A DNA stretch of 64,000 bases, from assembly GCF_900115045.1 (NCBI RefSeq), contig NZ_FOVC01000001.1, positions 124,001 through 188,000 on the forward strand. Reading direction: 5' to 3'. Below the pieces are notes generated by a model. That model searched no databases. It was not told the DNA's origin and saw only the letters and a list, made by a program, of their open reading frames with translations. The DNA is from Izhakiella capsodis (GTDB lineage: Bacteria > Pseudomonadota > Gammaproteobacteria > Enterobacterales > Enterobacteriaceae). A program made the position numbers and the translations under genes. Below, piece by piece: positions 1 through 9,824 of the stretch (positions are counted from its first letter, which is position 1; the number at the start of each line of letters is the position of its first letter).

Positions 1-194
1 ATTCCATAATCTGTCCTTTTATGTCATTCGAGCATTGTCCATAGCAGCCGGCCTCTGAACGTGGTTCAGGCTAGCGGCCTCTCAGCCTGATTTTATAGCG
101 CTGTGCGCGTGTGCCATGTTATGACAAATTGCGCTAATCTGTAACGTTGAGTTCAGGACCTCTTGTAGGCAACGCATTGAGAGAGCATTTTTTG
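1..194. other. Upstream region of bglX
   Basis: No gene is visible here. The stretch would carry the promoter and leader of bglX, which begins at 195. A GAGAG tract at about 180-184 is the only ribosome-binding-like sequence before the start. The neighbour that would lie to the left is outside the window. Confidence 0.5.
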
Positions 195-2492
195 ATGAAA
201 TGGATCTGTAGTTTAGGACTGGTGGCCATGCTGGCTTGTCAGCCGGTGATAGCTGAAACGCTTTTTGGACATCATCCCCTGACGGCGCAGGCTCGGGATG
301 CGTTTGTTAATGACCTGATAAAAAAAATGACCCTGGACGAAAAAATCGGCCAGCTGCGGCTGATTAGCGTTGGTCCGGATAACCCGAAACAGGCGATCCG
401 CGAGATGATTAAAAAAGGGCAGGTTGGCGCCATTTTTAATACCGTCACCCGCCCCGATATTCGTGAAATGCAGGATCAGGTGATGCAGCTCAGCCGCCTG
501 AAGATCCCACTTTTTTTTGCCTATGACGTTATCCACGGTCAACGTACGGTGTTTCCTATCACGCTTGGACTGGCCTCCAGCTGGGATCTGGATGCGGTAA
601 GTACCGTCGGGCGTATATCGGCGTATGAAGCGGCGGATGACGGTCTGAATATGACCTGGGCGCCAATGGTGGATATAACGCGCGATCCGCGCTGGGGCCG
701 CGTTTCGGAAGGTTTCGGCGAGGACACCTACCTGACATCGCAAATGGGCAGGGCAATGGTGCTGGCCATGCAGGGTAGAAGTCCGGCTGAGCGCTATAAC
801 GTAATGACCAGCGTTAAGCACTTCGCCGCGTACGGTGCCGTTGAAGGCGGTCGCGATTACAACAGCGTTGATATGAGCCTCCAGCGTTTGTTTCAGGACT
901 ATCTGCCGGGTTACAAAGCTGCGCTGGATGCTGGCAGCGGCGGTGTCATGGTGGCGCTAAACTCACTCAACGGTGTACCGGCCACGGCTGACAGCTGGCT
1001 GCTCAAGGATGTTCTGCGTAGCAGCTGGGGTTTTAAGGGGATTACCATCAGCGATCACGGGGCGATTAAAGAGTTGATGCAGCACGGTGTTGCCAGCGAT
1101 CCGCGGGATGCGGTGCGCATTGCGATTACCTCCGGCGTCAATATGAGTATGAGTGATGAATATTACAGTAACTATTTGCCAGGGCTGGTGAAAAGCGGTG
1201 CGGTGAGCGAAATGGAAATTGATGATGCGGTGCGTCATGTCCTGAACGTTAAATACGAGATGGGATTATTTAACGATCCCGATAGTCATCTGGGGCCGAA
1301 GGGCAGTGACCCAATCAATACTAACGCAGAAAGTCGCCTGCACCGTCCGCAAGCGCGTGATGTCGCACGCAAAAGTCTGGTACTGCTGAAAAACCGCCTG
1401 GAAACACTGCCGCTGAAAAAATCCGGCACCATTGCGGTTATCGGTCCCCTGGCGGACAGCAAGCGTGACATCATGGGCAGCTGGTCGGCTGCGGGTGTGG
1501 CCGGACAGTCGATTACCGTACTGCAGGGAATTCGCAATGCGGTCGGTGACAAGGCGGTGGTGAGGTTCCAGAAGGGGGCGAATGTTACTGACAACAACGG
1601 CATCCAGGCTTTTCTTAACCTGTACGAACATGCGGTCAGCGTCGATCCGCGCCCAGCGGAAAAAATGATCGACGACGCGCTCGCCATAGCGGAAAAGTCA
1701 GATGTGATTGTCGCGGTCGTTGGGGAGTCACAGGGTATGGCTCACGAGGCATCAAGTCGCAGCGATATTACTCTTCCGCCCAGTCAGCGTCGGCTGCTGG
1801 ATGCGCTTAAAACTACCGGTAAGCCGCTGGTTATGGTGCTGATGAACGGCCGGCCGCTGGCGCTGGTAAAAGAGGATGAGCAGGCAGATGCGATACTGGA
1901 GACCTGGTTCAGCGGCACTGAGGGCGGTAATGCCATTGCCGACGTGCTGTTTGGTGATTACAACCCCTCCGGTAAGCTGCCGATGTCGTTCCCGCGCTCC
2001 GTTGGTCAGATCCCGATTTATTACAATCATCTGCAAACCGGCCGTCCCTATGATTTTCAGCACCCGAATAAATATACCTCGCATTACTATGACGCCGCTA
2101 ACGGTCCGCTGTATCCGTTTGGCTATGGCTTAAGCTATACCCGTTTCACCCTATCAGAGGTGCGTCTATCCAGCAAAAACCTGGCGCGTAACGGCTCGAT
2201 TAATGCCAGCGTGACGGTCACTAATAGCGGTAAACGCGATGGTGCCACGGTGATCCAGCTCTATCTGCATGACCAGACGGCCAGCGTCAGCCGCCCGGTT
2301 AAGGAACTAAAAGGCTTTAAACGCATTTTCCTCAAGGCAGGAGAGTCGCAAACAGTGACGTTCCCGATTGCTATCAATGCGTTGAAGTTCTGGAACGCCC
2401 ATATGCAATATGTAGCGGAGCCGGGTAAGTTCGACGTGATGATCGGTCTTGATTCTGCCCGTACCAAAAACAGTGTGTTTACTTTGTTGTAG
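195..2492 (+). CDS. bglX: Periplasmic beta-glucosidase BglX (glycoside hydrolase family 3)
   Basis: The 765-residue product has the same length and near-collinear sequence as E. coli BglX as I recall it. Residues 1-20 (MKWICSLGLVAMLACQPVIA) form a Sec signal peptide, so it acts in the periplasm, cleaving terminal beta-glucosyl residues from oligosaccharides and glycosides. The GH3 barrel follows, with the nucleophile Asp287 in the motif TISDHGAI and the conserved KHFAAYG stretch. The GH3 C-terminal domain holds the GTEGGNAIADVLFGDYNPSGKLP signature in pieces, and a fibronectin-III-like domain closes the protein. I chose the ATG at 195 rather than an upstream in-frame codon at 147 because it starts exactly at the signal peptide. 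It is followed by a strong GC hairpin. Confidence 0.95.
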   Translation: MKWICSLGLVAMLACQPVIAETLFGHHPLTAQARDAFVNDLIKKMTLDEKIGQLRLISVGPDNPKQAIREMIKKGQVGAIFNTVTRPDIREMQDQVMQLSRLKIPLFFAYDVIHGQRTVFPITLGLASSWDLDAVSTVGRISAYEAADDGLNMTWAPMVDITRDPRWGRVSEGFGEDTYLTSQMGRAMVLAMQGRSPAERYNVMTSVKHFAAYGAVEGGRDYNSVDMSLQRLFQDYLPGYKAALDAGSGGVMVALNSLNGVPATADSWLLKDVLRSSWGFKGITISDHGAIKELMQHGVASDPRDAVRIAITSGVNMSMSDEYYSNYLPGLVKSGAVSEMEIDDAVRHVLNVKYEMGLFNDPDSHLGPKGSDPINTNAESRLHRPQARDVARKSLVLLKNRLETLPLKKSGTIAVIGPLADSKRDIMGSWSAAGVAGQSITVLQGIRNAVGDKAVVRFQKGANVTDNNGIQAFLNLYEHAVSVDPRPAEKMIDDALAIAEKSDVIVAVVGESQGMAHEASSRSDITLPPSQRRLLDALKTTGKPLVMVLMNGRPLALVKEDEQADAILETWFSGTEGGNAIADVLFGDYNPSGKLPMSFPRSVGQIPIYYNHLQTGRPYDFQHPNKYTSHYYDAANGPLYPFGYGLSYTRFTLSEVRLSSKNLARNGSINASVTVTNSGKRDGATVIQLYLHDQTASVSRPVKELKGFKRIFLKAGESQTVTFPIAINALKFWNAHMQYVAEPGKFDVMIGLDSARTKNSVFTLL

Positions 2493-2504
2493 TGTCGTCC
2501 CGTC

Positions 2505-2534
2505 GCCCCGCTGGCGTTGCACCGCCAGCGGGGC
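2505..2534 (+). terminator. GC-rich hairpin downstream of bglX
   Basis: GCCCCGCTGGCG pairs perfectly over 12 bases with CGCCAGCGGGGC around a 6-base loop, beginning 12 bases after the bglX stop codon. There is no T-run, so it may be a Rho-assisted or mRNA-stabilising 3' end rather than a classical intrinsic terminator. Confidence 0.6.
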
Positions 2535-3060
2535 AATATTATCGCTGATTGTGCCAGGGATGACGCATGACCGCTATCGAGCCAGTGTCCCGGACTCTGC
2601 TGGTATCAGCCCGCTATCGGTAAAAATAGCGGCGACGAAGAGTACCCAATAATCCTGACTGGCACGCTAATCCCAAGCGTATGGCCTGACAGCCAATCAG
2701 TCTCTCAAAATCAACAGATGCACGATAAGATCACCTGACGGTATCTGATAATCAGTCATTCCCCCCTTGAATCGGCGTCATCACCCAATGTTCATCAGAC
2801 GGGCTCAACGGCGTTGAGCTTAAAATATTCTTTTACACCGATGGGCCTTATGGGATATTTCCCGTTGCCTGCTGTCGGCCGCGTGATGCATTCTGCGCTA
2901 ATCTTCAACGTGTGATCGTTGAGGCCATATAACAGATTCCCACCTTATCCTGATGGTGACTAACCGCCAGCAAACGCTGTGCGCCGTGGTTGGACAGGAT
3001 GAACGTACCGGGTAAATGACGCAGGGGATAGCGCTGCTGCTGATGGCTGGCGATCGCCGC
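2535..3060. other. Region with no supportable gene
   Basis: No reading frame here looks coding. It leads into the frameshifted pseudogene block at 3060-3945 and may be further decayed material from the same locus, but I recognise nothing in it. Confidence 0.4.
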
Positions 3061-3079
3061 ACTCAGTAAACGGAGCCGC

Positions 3080-3342
3080 TGCGTGAGGCGGCAAGTCTGC
3101 AGGTTATCTGGGCGTCGGCCTGTAACGGCGCCTCGCTTCGGTATCAGGGGCAAATGCTGGCGGCGATCCCCGGCTGGCGCCTTTATCAGGACAAACAGGC
3201 CAGTTTTTCGGCCGGTTGTATCCGTGAGAACCGCATCACTTCGCCGCCCGGCTCTGCTTCAGCCAATGATTATTATGCGAGGGCGGTACAGCACCGTTTA
3301 TTGTGGCACGACTGGCCATCTTTGGGCGACCCTTCAGCCTGA
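3080..3342 (+). pseudogene. Unidentified gene fragment
   Basis: A plus-strand frame open over about 3080-3342 contains protein-like sequence (for example RYQGQMLAAIPGWRLYQDKQ) with natural codon use, but there is no credible start codon or ribosome-binding site. It ends abruptly, and the next block in another frame follows. I do not recognise the family. It may be the amino-terminal part of the same decayed locus as the Suppressor-of-Fused-like fragment downstream. Confidence 0.35.
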
Positions 3343-3461
3343 ACGGCTGTATTGCTACGAGGCGCAGTCTGGCGAATCGGTACGCTACAATACTCATTGA
3401 TAACGGCAGCTGGCCGCCAGCGGTCATTTTGTAGCGTTTTCATCAGGGCTGCTGGAATTGT

Positions 3462-3945
3462 CTTACGTTGGGCATGCGTATCCGCCCGATGCCCTGGGTT
3501 GATTTTCTTTATAAAGACCAGGCACCGGCGTATCGGCGTCGCGCGCTGGGGATGGCGATTGATGCGCAAGTGATGACGGAACACAGCGCGGTTCAGATGG
3601 CCAGTGCGCTTGCCAGCTTTGCGCCCTATCCCTGGCAGCATATCAGCGGGTTGGGAGAAGGGCATACGGACTTATGACGTGGCAGCGATCAGATTCAAAG
3701 GCTTCATTCTCTCCAGCGCGCTGGCGTGTGAGTCCGGGCAATTCACGCTGCCTGATCGAGAAGGCGACAACGTTAACCTGCTGTGGGCGATGCCGATCAC
3801 TACAGCAGATCGCGAATTTTTTTCAGGCCGGGGAGGAGGGCGGGCTGGCCTCAATTCACGTTTATTGCACGATGATGTGGAACAGGTTTTCTGTCCGCGA
3901 CCGCAGGTGGTACATATTGAGTTACAGCAAAAGAAACCGCGTTGA
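3462..3945 (+). pseudogene. Suppressor-of-Fused (SUFU)-like protein, frameshifted
   Basis: Two plus-strand frames join into one SUFU-like sequence. The first (about 3462-3677) ends in LASFAPYPWQHISGLGEGHTD, which resembles the family's motif of a short helix and W-L-G-x-G-H-T. The second frame (to 3945) continues FKGFILSS, then DNVNLLWAMPITTADREFF, the typical core of bacterial SUFU-domain proteins. The frame changes between about 3665 and 3690, so the gene cannot be translated whole. Bacterial SUFU-domain proteins often act as immunity partners of contact-dependent toxins, so this may be a relic of such a pair. That role is inference. Confidence 0.5.
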
Positions 3946-4064
3946 ACGTTATGTGGGCGATGTAACACCTACGCTTTTTATCCGTCTATCCACCTCAAGA
4001 TCTGCGACGCGCTGCCGTTAATTCGGTAAGGCAATAATGCCTCTCCGACCGACGTGGTGAGTCT

Positions 4065-5960
4065 ATGTTTAAAACAACCCAGGCCCGATTTACTGTCATG
4101 ATCGTCGGCTTTTTCATCGTGCTGATAGCCGTTACCGTTGTGGCAATAAAAATGATGGTTGCTCCACAACTCACTCATAACGAAGGACGTTTACTTCGTT
4201 TACAGATTGATCGCTTGTCCGGTGCAATTACCGATCAGATGAACCGGGTTCAGGCCCAACAGCGCACGATTACGGAAGTAGTTAGTGTATTGAGCAGCGA
4301 TCAGATAGATACGCTGCTGCCGTTGCTAATCAATCAGTACAACGATAACAACGTCTTTGGCGGTGGGATTTGGCCTTTGCCGCGTCAACGTGATGCTGCC
4401 CGTGATAAATTCAGCACCTTTTACGCACGCGATGCCAGTAATCAGCTACAGATCAATACCGTATGGAACCAGCCTGCCGCTGAAAACTACTGGGAACAGC
4501 CCTGGTATAAGGGAGGAATGGCCGCGACAAAAGGGCAGTGTGCCTGGGCAAAGGCTTATCAGGATGCCGCCAGTCCTCAGCCGCGCACCAACTGCGCGAT
4601 GGCGATTTATCGCAATGGTAACCCTTGGGGCGTCGCCACCATCGACGTAACGCTTGGCTTTTTTAATCAGCTGGTTAAGAAAATGAGTGACACCATTCAC
4701 GGCACGGTGCTGATTGTTGAAGACGATGGCAAAGTGGTTGGAAACGCAGCACTGGTGGGTGGCGAGGCAAAATTGCAGAATCTGAGCGATCTGACGCTGC
4801 CGATGGCGGCTCCTCTGAGACAGCTGTTACGCAACGTCGGCAGCCAGTCCAGTACGTCAACTTACCATAGTGGTGCTGGCAACCATACTCTGTTTGTGCA
4901 GCCGATTAGCGGAAGCCCCTGGTATGTGGCGAGTGACGTGCCCACTGCGCTGCTCACTCAGCAAACGGATACGATGCTGCTGAAGATAGGTATGGTGCAA
5001 ATTCCACTGGCCATTATCTTGCTGCTGATATTGCTCGGCTTTATTCGCAGGCTGATACGCAGTTTGCGGGGGCTGAATGAAAATATTCTGTCACTGTCCA
5101 GCGGTGGGGCCGATTTAACCCAGCGCCTGCCAGCCAGCAGCAGCCCGGAGTTTAACGCGGTAGCGCAGAGCTTTAATCAGTTTATCGCGTACTTGCAAGA
5201 GTTGATGCGTCAGGTCGGGGACAGCACACTGGCGATTACCTCGGCATCGCGTCAGATCGCCAGCGGTAACCGTGATCTCTCCTCACGCACTGAAGAGCAG
5301 TCTTCTTCGATCGTTGAGACGGCGGCCTCAATGGAGCAGCTTACCGGCACTGTGCGCCAGAACGCCGATAATGCCACTCATGCGAACCAGTTGGCAGGGG
5401 ATGCCTCACGGGTTGCTGAACGTGGCGGTGAAGTGGTTCAGCAAGTGGTGACGACAATGGGGGCCATCAACGCCTCTTCGCGTAAGGTCGTGGACATCAT
5501 CGGCGTGATTGACAGCATCGCCTTCCAGACCAATATTCTGGCGCTGAACGCAGCAGTAGAAGCGGCCCGAGCCGGTGAGCAGGGACGTGGCTTTGCGGTG
5601 GTGGCCTCGGAAGTGCGCAATCTGGCACAGCGTTCGGCGAATTCAGCACGCGAAATTAAAAAGCTGATAGAGGAGTCAGTGACCAATATTGATCGCGGCA
5701 GCGACCTTGTGAACCAGGCCGGAACGACGATGAATGAGCTGACGCACGGGGTTAACCGCGTTGCCACCTTAATGTCCGAGATCATGTCCGCCAGTCGCGA
5801 ACAAAGCATGGGGATTGATCAGATTGATACCGCCATCAATCAGCTTGATAACACGACCCAGCAAAACGCAGCGCTGGTGGAGCAGGTATCTGCCGCCGCG
5901 CAGTCAATGGAAGATCAGACGATTCAACTGGAACAGGTTGTCAGCCGCTTTAAGCTTTAA
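4065..5960 (+). CDS. Methyl-accepting chemotaxis protein with a dCache-type sensor
   Basis: The 631-residue product is an inner-membrane chemoreceptor. A first membrane helix spans about residues 10-30. The periplasmic sensor that follows has the features of a double-Cache domain, including an [11 protein letters not shown] motif and a GVATIDVTL strand. A second membrane helix lies at about 303-327, followed by HAMP and a long coiled-coil signalling domain. The hairpin tip that binds CheA and CheW is complete ([20 protein letters not shown] near residue 485). The C terminus ends in VVSRFKL and lacks the NWETF-type pentapeptide that recruits CheR and CheB, so it may depend on other receptors for methylation. 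The ligand cannot be read from the sequence. Confidence 0.9.
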   Translation: MFKTTQARFTVMIVGFFIVLIAVTVVAIKMMVAPQLTHNEGRLLRLQIDRLSGAITDQMNRVQAQQRTITEVVSVLSSDQIDTLLPLLINQYNDNNVFGGGIWPLPRQRDAARDKFSTFYARDASNQLQINTVWNQPAAENYWEQPWYKGGMAATKGQCAWAKAYQDAASPQPRTNCAMAIYRNGNPWGVATIDVTLGFFNQLVKKMSDTIHGTVLIVEDDGKVVGNAALVGGEAKLQNLSDLTLPMAAPLRQLLRNVGSQSSTSTYHSGAGNHTLFVQPISGSPWYVASDVPTALLTQQTDTMLLKIGMVQIPLAIILLLILLGFIRRLIRSLRGLNENILSLSSGGADLTQRLPASSSPEFNAVAQSFNQFIAYLQELMRQVGDSTLAITSASRQIASGNRDLSSRTEEQSSSIVETAASMEQLTGTVRQNADNATHANQLAGDASRVAERGGEVVQQVVTTMGAINASSRKVVDIIGVIDSIAFQTNILALNAAVEAARAGEQGRGFAVVASEVRNLAQRSANSAREIKKLIEESVTNIDRGSDLVNQAGTTMNELTHGVNRVATLMSEIMSASREQSMGIDQIDTAINQLDNTTQQNAALVEQVSAAAQSMEDQTIQLEQVVSRFKL

Positions 5961-5969
5961 AATTTTGCA

Positions 5970-5996
5970 GGGACGGCGACGCCCGTCCCCTCTTTT
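5970..5996 (+). terminator. Rho-independent terminator after the chemoreceptor gene
   Basis: The stem GGGACGG/CCGTCCC with a CGACGC-type loop is followed by CTCTTTT, about ten bases after the stop codon of the chemoreceptor gene. Confidence 0.75.
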
Positions 5997-6191
5997 CAGC
6001 TAACCGCTTTCATACCGTATATCTGAAAATGTTGTACAGGCTTTGTTAAAACTTCGTCATTGAGTCAATGTAGCTTCAGGCGGGATAATACCACTGAAGC
6101 GCCGCTAGCGGGGCTTTCTGCTTCGCCATTCCTGCCGGTTATTGCCCGGAGAGAGTGTCAAATAATTACCGCGTTATCTGAAGGAGTTTGC

Positions 6192-6737
6192 ATGTCCGCC
6201 GTTGACGTTATTCTGGTTGATGAAGCCGACCGCCCTCTGGGGACAATGGAAAAGCTGGAGGCTCATACCAAAGGCTTATTACATCGTGCGATTAGCGTTT
6301 ACGTGTTTAATCGTCAGGGTGAGTTGATGCTGCAACGTCGTGCCAGCGACAAATATCATTGTGCAGGCCTGTGGAGCAATACTACCTGTGGTCATCCCCT
6401 GCCGCAGGAGAGTAACGCGCACGCTGCGCAACGGCGCCTGCGTGAAGAAATGGGACTTAGCTTGCCGCTTACACCGATATTCGAGCTGCGTTATAACCTG
6501 GCGTTGGGTAACGGCATGAGTGAGCATGAGTACGGTCACGTGTTCTTTGCCTGCAGCGATGAGCATCCTTGCCTGAATCCGCAGGAGGCCGACGCCTGGC
6601 GCTATGCATCGCTGCCGGACCTTGCCAACGCTATAGCGCAAGATCCACAGCCATTCACACCCTGGTTCCTGTATACTTTTCCGCGGATCCCAACGCTGGC
6701 GGCCGCCTTTTTTGCCGGTAAAAATGGCAAGAGATAA
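6192..6737 (+). CDS. idi: Isopentenyl-diphosphate delta-isomerase, type I
   Basis: This Nudix-fold enzyme interconverts isopentenyl and dimethylallyl diphosphate in isoprenoid synthesis in the cytosol. The 181-residue product shows the family's catalytic Cys motif WSNTTCGHP, the Nudix-like helix RRLREEMG, and the second catalytic Glu region in SEHEYGHVF. The ATG at 6192 follows AAGGAG at good spacing (6181-6186). An in-frame upstream extension to 6060 has no homology to the family and is rejected. The gene stands alone and converges on the MFS transporter gene that ends at 6764. Confidence 0.95.
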   Translation: MSAVDVILVDEADRPLGTMEKLEAHTKGLLHRAISVYVFNRQGELMLQRRASDKYHCAGLWSNTTCGHPLPQESNAHAAQRRLREEMGLSLPLTPIFELRYNLALGNGMSEHEYGHVFFACSDEHPCLNPQEADAWRYASLPDLANAIAQDPQPFTPWFLYTFPRIPTLAAAFFAGKNGKR

Positions 6738-6763
6738 ACAACGGCGCTGAAGCACCGTTTGAC

Positions 6764-8236
6764 TTATTTGTCGGTAAAATCTTCAGCGTCGATGTCGTAG
6801 CCGGAGGGTTCCCAGCGGATCAGCAGTAGCGCAAGCAATCCGACCAGCGGCGCAAAAGCAATAATCCAGAAAACATGGGTGTCCAGAGAGGCCGTCAGCA
6901 AGGGAAACAAAAATAGCGATACGGTCGAACTGGTGCGCATCAGCGTTTGGTTAAAGCCGACGCCAACGCCACGCAGTGAGGTTGGATAGCTCAGCGAGGC
7001 GAACGTCATGCTGTGCGCTCCGGGGCCAAAGCCCTGACCAAGCAAAAAGAGCGCCAGCATGGCAATCGCCAAAGTGGCTTCCGCTGTGCTATCCGGACGG
7101 CCCGTTAACGCTAAACCGGTTAACGCCAAAAACTGAAACAGGTATCCGAGAGTTGTCATTTTCCAGGCGCCAAAACGCGGCACGAAGCGCACCGCCAGCA
7201 GTCCACCGGTAAAAGCAAATAGCAAATTGAGCGCCAGCGAAACCAGAATAGTGGTTAACATTGACTGAGCGAGAAAGCTGGAAATAATAACCGGAAGGCC
7301 AAAGGCCACCGCGTTGTAGGCAAACGAAGAAGCGATGGCAATTACCGTTGCCAGTATGGTTCGTTTAAGATAAACCCCTTTAAGCAGCGCACCGTAGTTT
7401 CCCCATCTGGCACGACGAACGCGGCTTATCGGCTGGCTGTCTGCATCGGCAGCAACCCGTGCATTGATGCCCCAGGAGCGCTGCAGAATCTTCGCGGCCC
7501 CTTCAAGGTTACCCTGATTAGCCGCCCATACGGGTGACTCGCTCATATAGCGGCTGCGTATCGCGATGATAATGATTGCCGGTACGGCGCCGAACCCTAA
7601 AATTAGTCGCCATAGCCAGTCAGTGTGACTTTGCGGCAGCACGGCGTAAAGCAGCAGCACCAGTAGATAGGAGATGGATATCGCCGCATACCATGTCGGA
7701 CACCAGAGTGAAATGCTGGCCGCTTTGTTTCCCCGCCCGCGCAGCCGGGAGAATTCAGCCAGAAAGGCCATTGCTACCGGCAAATCGATGCCGACACCGA
7801 GGCCCATGATAAAACGAGCACCAGCCAGTACGTATTGATTTGGCGCGAAGGCACAGGCCAGCGCCGCGACGACGAAGAAAAACATGTCAGCCATGAATAC
7901 CCGATAGCGGCCAATCTTGTCAGTCAGATAGCCGCCGATCGCCGCCCCAACAATCGCACCAAACATAATCGCCGAGGCGACGATACCGGTCCAGGCTGGC
8001 GTGAGGTTAAATTCGCGTGCTACGTCTTTTATACCAAATGCCAGCGCGCCGAGATCATAGGCGTCAAGGAATACGCCGCCAAGCGCAATAGCCATCACAA
8101 TTTGCGCATTGTTACGAGCGTGATCGCTATTATTGACGAGCCGGACCACGTCGCTGGCCTTGTGAATGAACACGGGTTTTCCCGCTAGCGCTTCACCAGC
8201 CAGTGCAACCTTTGCTGAAGATGAGAGATTGGACAT
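6764..8236 (-). CDS. MFS transporter (metabolite:H+ symporter type)
   Basis: The 490-residue product has the twelve-helix layout of the major facilitator superfamily. The loop motif between helices 2 and 3 reads GGYLTDKIGRYRV, and the acidic motif near helix 1 reads FLDAYDLGALAFGI, both typical of the sugar-porter and aromatic-acid/H+ symporter branches. About 50 residues precede the first helix. The substrate cannot be told from sequence. It lies at the start of the accessory stretch and has no operon partner. The ATG at 8236 has only a weak purine tract (AGAAAG) upstream. Confidence 0.8.
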   Translation of the reverse strand: MSNLSSSAKVALAGEALAGKPVFIHKASDVVRLVNNSDHARNNAQIVMAIALGGVFLDAYDLGALAFGIKDVAREFNLTPAWTGIVASAIMFGAIVGAAIGGYLTDKIGRYRVFMADMFFFVVAALACAFAPNQYVLAGARFIMGLGVGIDLPVAMAFLAEFSRLRGRGNKAASISLWCPTWYAAISISYLLVLLLYAVLPQSHTDWLWRLILGFGAVPAIIIIAIRSRYMSESPVWAANQGNLEGAAKILQRSWGINARVAADADSQPISRVRRARWGNYGALLKGVYLKRTILATVIAIASSFAYNAVAFGLPVIISSFLAQSMLTTILVSLALNLLFAFTGGLLAVRFVPRFGAWKMTTLGYLFQFLALTGLALTGRPDSTAEATLAIAMLALFLLGQGFGPGAHSMTFASLSYPTSLRGVGVGFNQTLMRTSSTVSLFLFPLLTASLDTHVFWIIAFAPLVGLLALLLIRWEPSGYDIDAEDFTDK

Positions 8237-8528
8237 GTTGTTGTTTGCTTTCTGATTATAAATGGAGCAGAGAGCATAACGATTGTTGGCTGGGTGTTAA
8301 ATCCCTGCTGATTATAAATTAAAAAACATTTCCATGATTATAGAAGCAAAACATAAGTTTGATAATCGAACGTTTGTACGTAGAAGATGGAAGCCAAAAG
8401 TTGGCAGTTATCGCAACTATCGGGTCACTCCCCCTTAACGTCAGTCTTCGCGCAGGGTATGTAATGAGATGGTCACTCCTTCCTTCCCGGTACTATGCTG
8501 AGGACAGGCCTTCATTCGGAGAACCATT

Positions 8529-9083
8529 ATGGGCAACATTGCGCTCATTGGTATCGATCCGGGTGAAACTCTTTCCATATTCATTGCCAGGATGGTCGCG
8601 GAAAGGCTGTTTATCGTAAAAAGTTTACCAAGCCAAGCTAATCGAATTTCTGGCAGCATGCCCGGTAACGACAATCGCAAAGGAAGCCTGTGGCGGTTCT
8701 CATTTTATGGTGCGAAAGCTGGCCGAGCCGGGACTTTTTACAACGCTGATATCGCCACAATTTGTCCGCCCATTAGTTAAGACTAACAAGAATGACTTCG
8801 TCGATGCCGAAGCCATCTGTGAAGCTGCATCACGTGCATCGATGCGTTTCGTGCAGCCCCTGACAGAATCTCAGCAGGCAATGCGGGCTCTGCACCGTGT
8901 CCGTGAATCCCTGGTTAAGGATAAGGTAGAAACAATCAATCAGATGCATGCTTTTTTACTGGAATTTGGCATCAGCGTTCCGGAAGGCGCTGCTGTTATT
9001 AGTCGACTGAGCACCATTCTTGAGGACAGTAGTCTGCCTCAATATCTCAGTCAGTTATTACTGAAATTACAACACCGAATAGC
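8529..9083 (+). pseudogene. IS110-family transposase remnant
   Basis: The first frame starts MGNIALIGIDPGET, the DEDD-transposase start of IS110 elements, and is frameshifted after about 35 codons. The continuation (frame from about 8707) carries the family blocks LISPQFVRPLVKTNKNDFVDAEAICE and MRALHRVRESLVKDKV. Similarity stops at about 9083 (LLKLQHRI), so the C-terminal half with the second catalytic region is lost. AGGAG-like sequence (TCGGAGAACC) precedes the start at 8529. The element is dead and is cut by unrelated sequence on the right. Confidence 0.85.
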
Positions 9084-9431
9084 CCGGATGTGCCGACTCG
9101 AATTCACTACTGGCTTGGTCATCGTGGCCTTCTTTTTCCACGCTGCGATTTGAGCCCAGGTAAGCACTATGCCTTCTTTGGCGGACTTTTTCTCATGCGC
9201 CTTCAGGTAGTTACGTACGTTTTCAATGTCATGCCGTTGCCAGATGGCGCACAGGCCGCTGTCGCAGATAAACGCGCCTTTTTGCGTTGTTGATTCATGA
9301 TCCGGTGCTGACCATGAGCCGGACCAGTAATCAACGCCGTACTCAACCGGCAAGCAGGCGCTAAACTCAGAGGCGTACCTACAGGTTGAGGCTGTCGCCG
9401 TGTTTTTCCGGTTAGCGGTTCCGGCCGTCAA
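9084..9431 (-). pseudogene. Unidentified, probably truncated ORF
   Basis: A minus-strand frame open from 9431 to 9051 encodes sequence that looks coding in its middle (AIWQRHDIENVRNYLKAHEK and a following WAQIAAWKKKA) but I do not recognise the family. Its last codons run into the IS110 remnant, and its start lacks a convincing ribosome-binding site and merges with the IS6 remnant upstream. It is best read as a gene fragment caught between two decayed insertion sequences. Confidence 0.3.
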
Positions 9432-9539
9432 CGACGGTGAACGCCTCTTTGCTAATCGCGGGATATACTTGATGCAAAATATAAAGCGGATCTCCGATCA
9501 TGCAAACTCCCCCAAGCGGCGCTGCAGCGCCGCCCAGGC

Positions 9540-9722
9540 CACAGACGTACCAAGTTCCATCGCAGTCGCTTCTGCATTTCCGGCGTGTATCGCTGAACTC
9601 AGCGGTAAATCGTGGTGTGGTCGACATTCACATCGCGTTCAACCAGCATCTCCTGCAGCTCACGGTCGCTGATGCCATATTTGCAGCATCCGCGAACCAT
9701 CCATCGAATGATGCCTCGTTAA
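9540..9722 (-). pseudogene. IS6-family transposase remnant
   Basis: The minus strand reads KYGISDRELQEMLVERDVNV, then DHTTIYR, an in-frame TGA at 9599-9601 where the family has Trp, and VQRYTPEMQKRLRW. This is the N-terminal helix-turn-helix region of IS6 (IS26-like) transposases. The DDE catalytic core is absent. The fragment abuts the 3' end of the giant toxin gene. Confidence 0.8.
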
Positions 9723-9824
9723 ACATGTCGACCTTTACTACGCTCATAAATACCGTCAAGGGTTGAAACGCCAGCAAAGATTATCAATGCTGCTATCCCT
9801 GTAACAGTGCCAGTAATATGAATC

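Noticed and set aside
213..821. A 202-codon minus-strand frame inside bglX
   Set aside because: It lies wholly within the well-supported bglX gene and its sequence has no protein-family character; it is a shadow of the coding frame.
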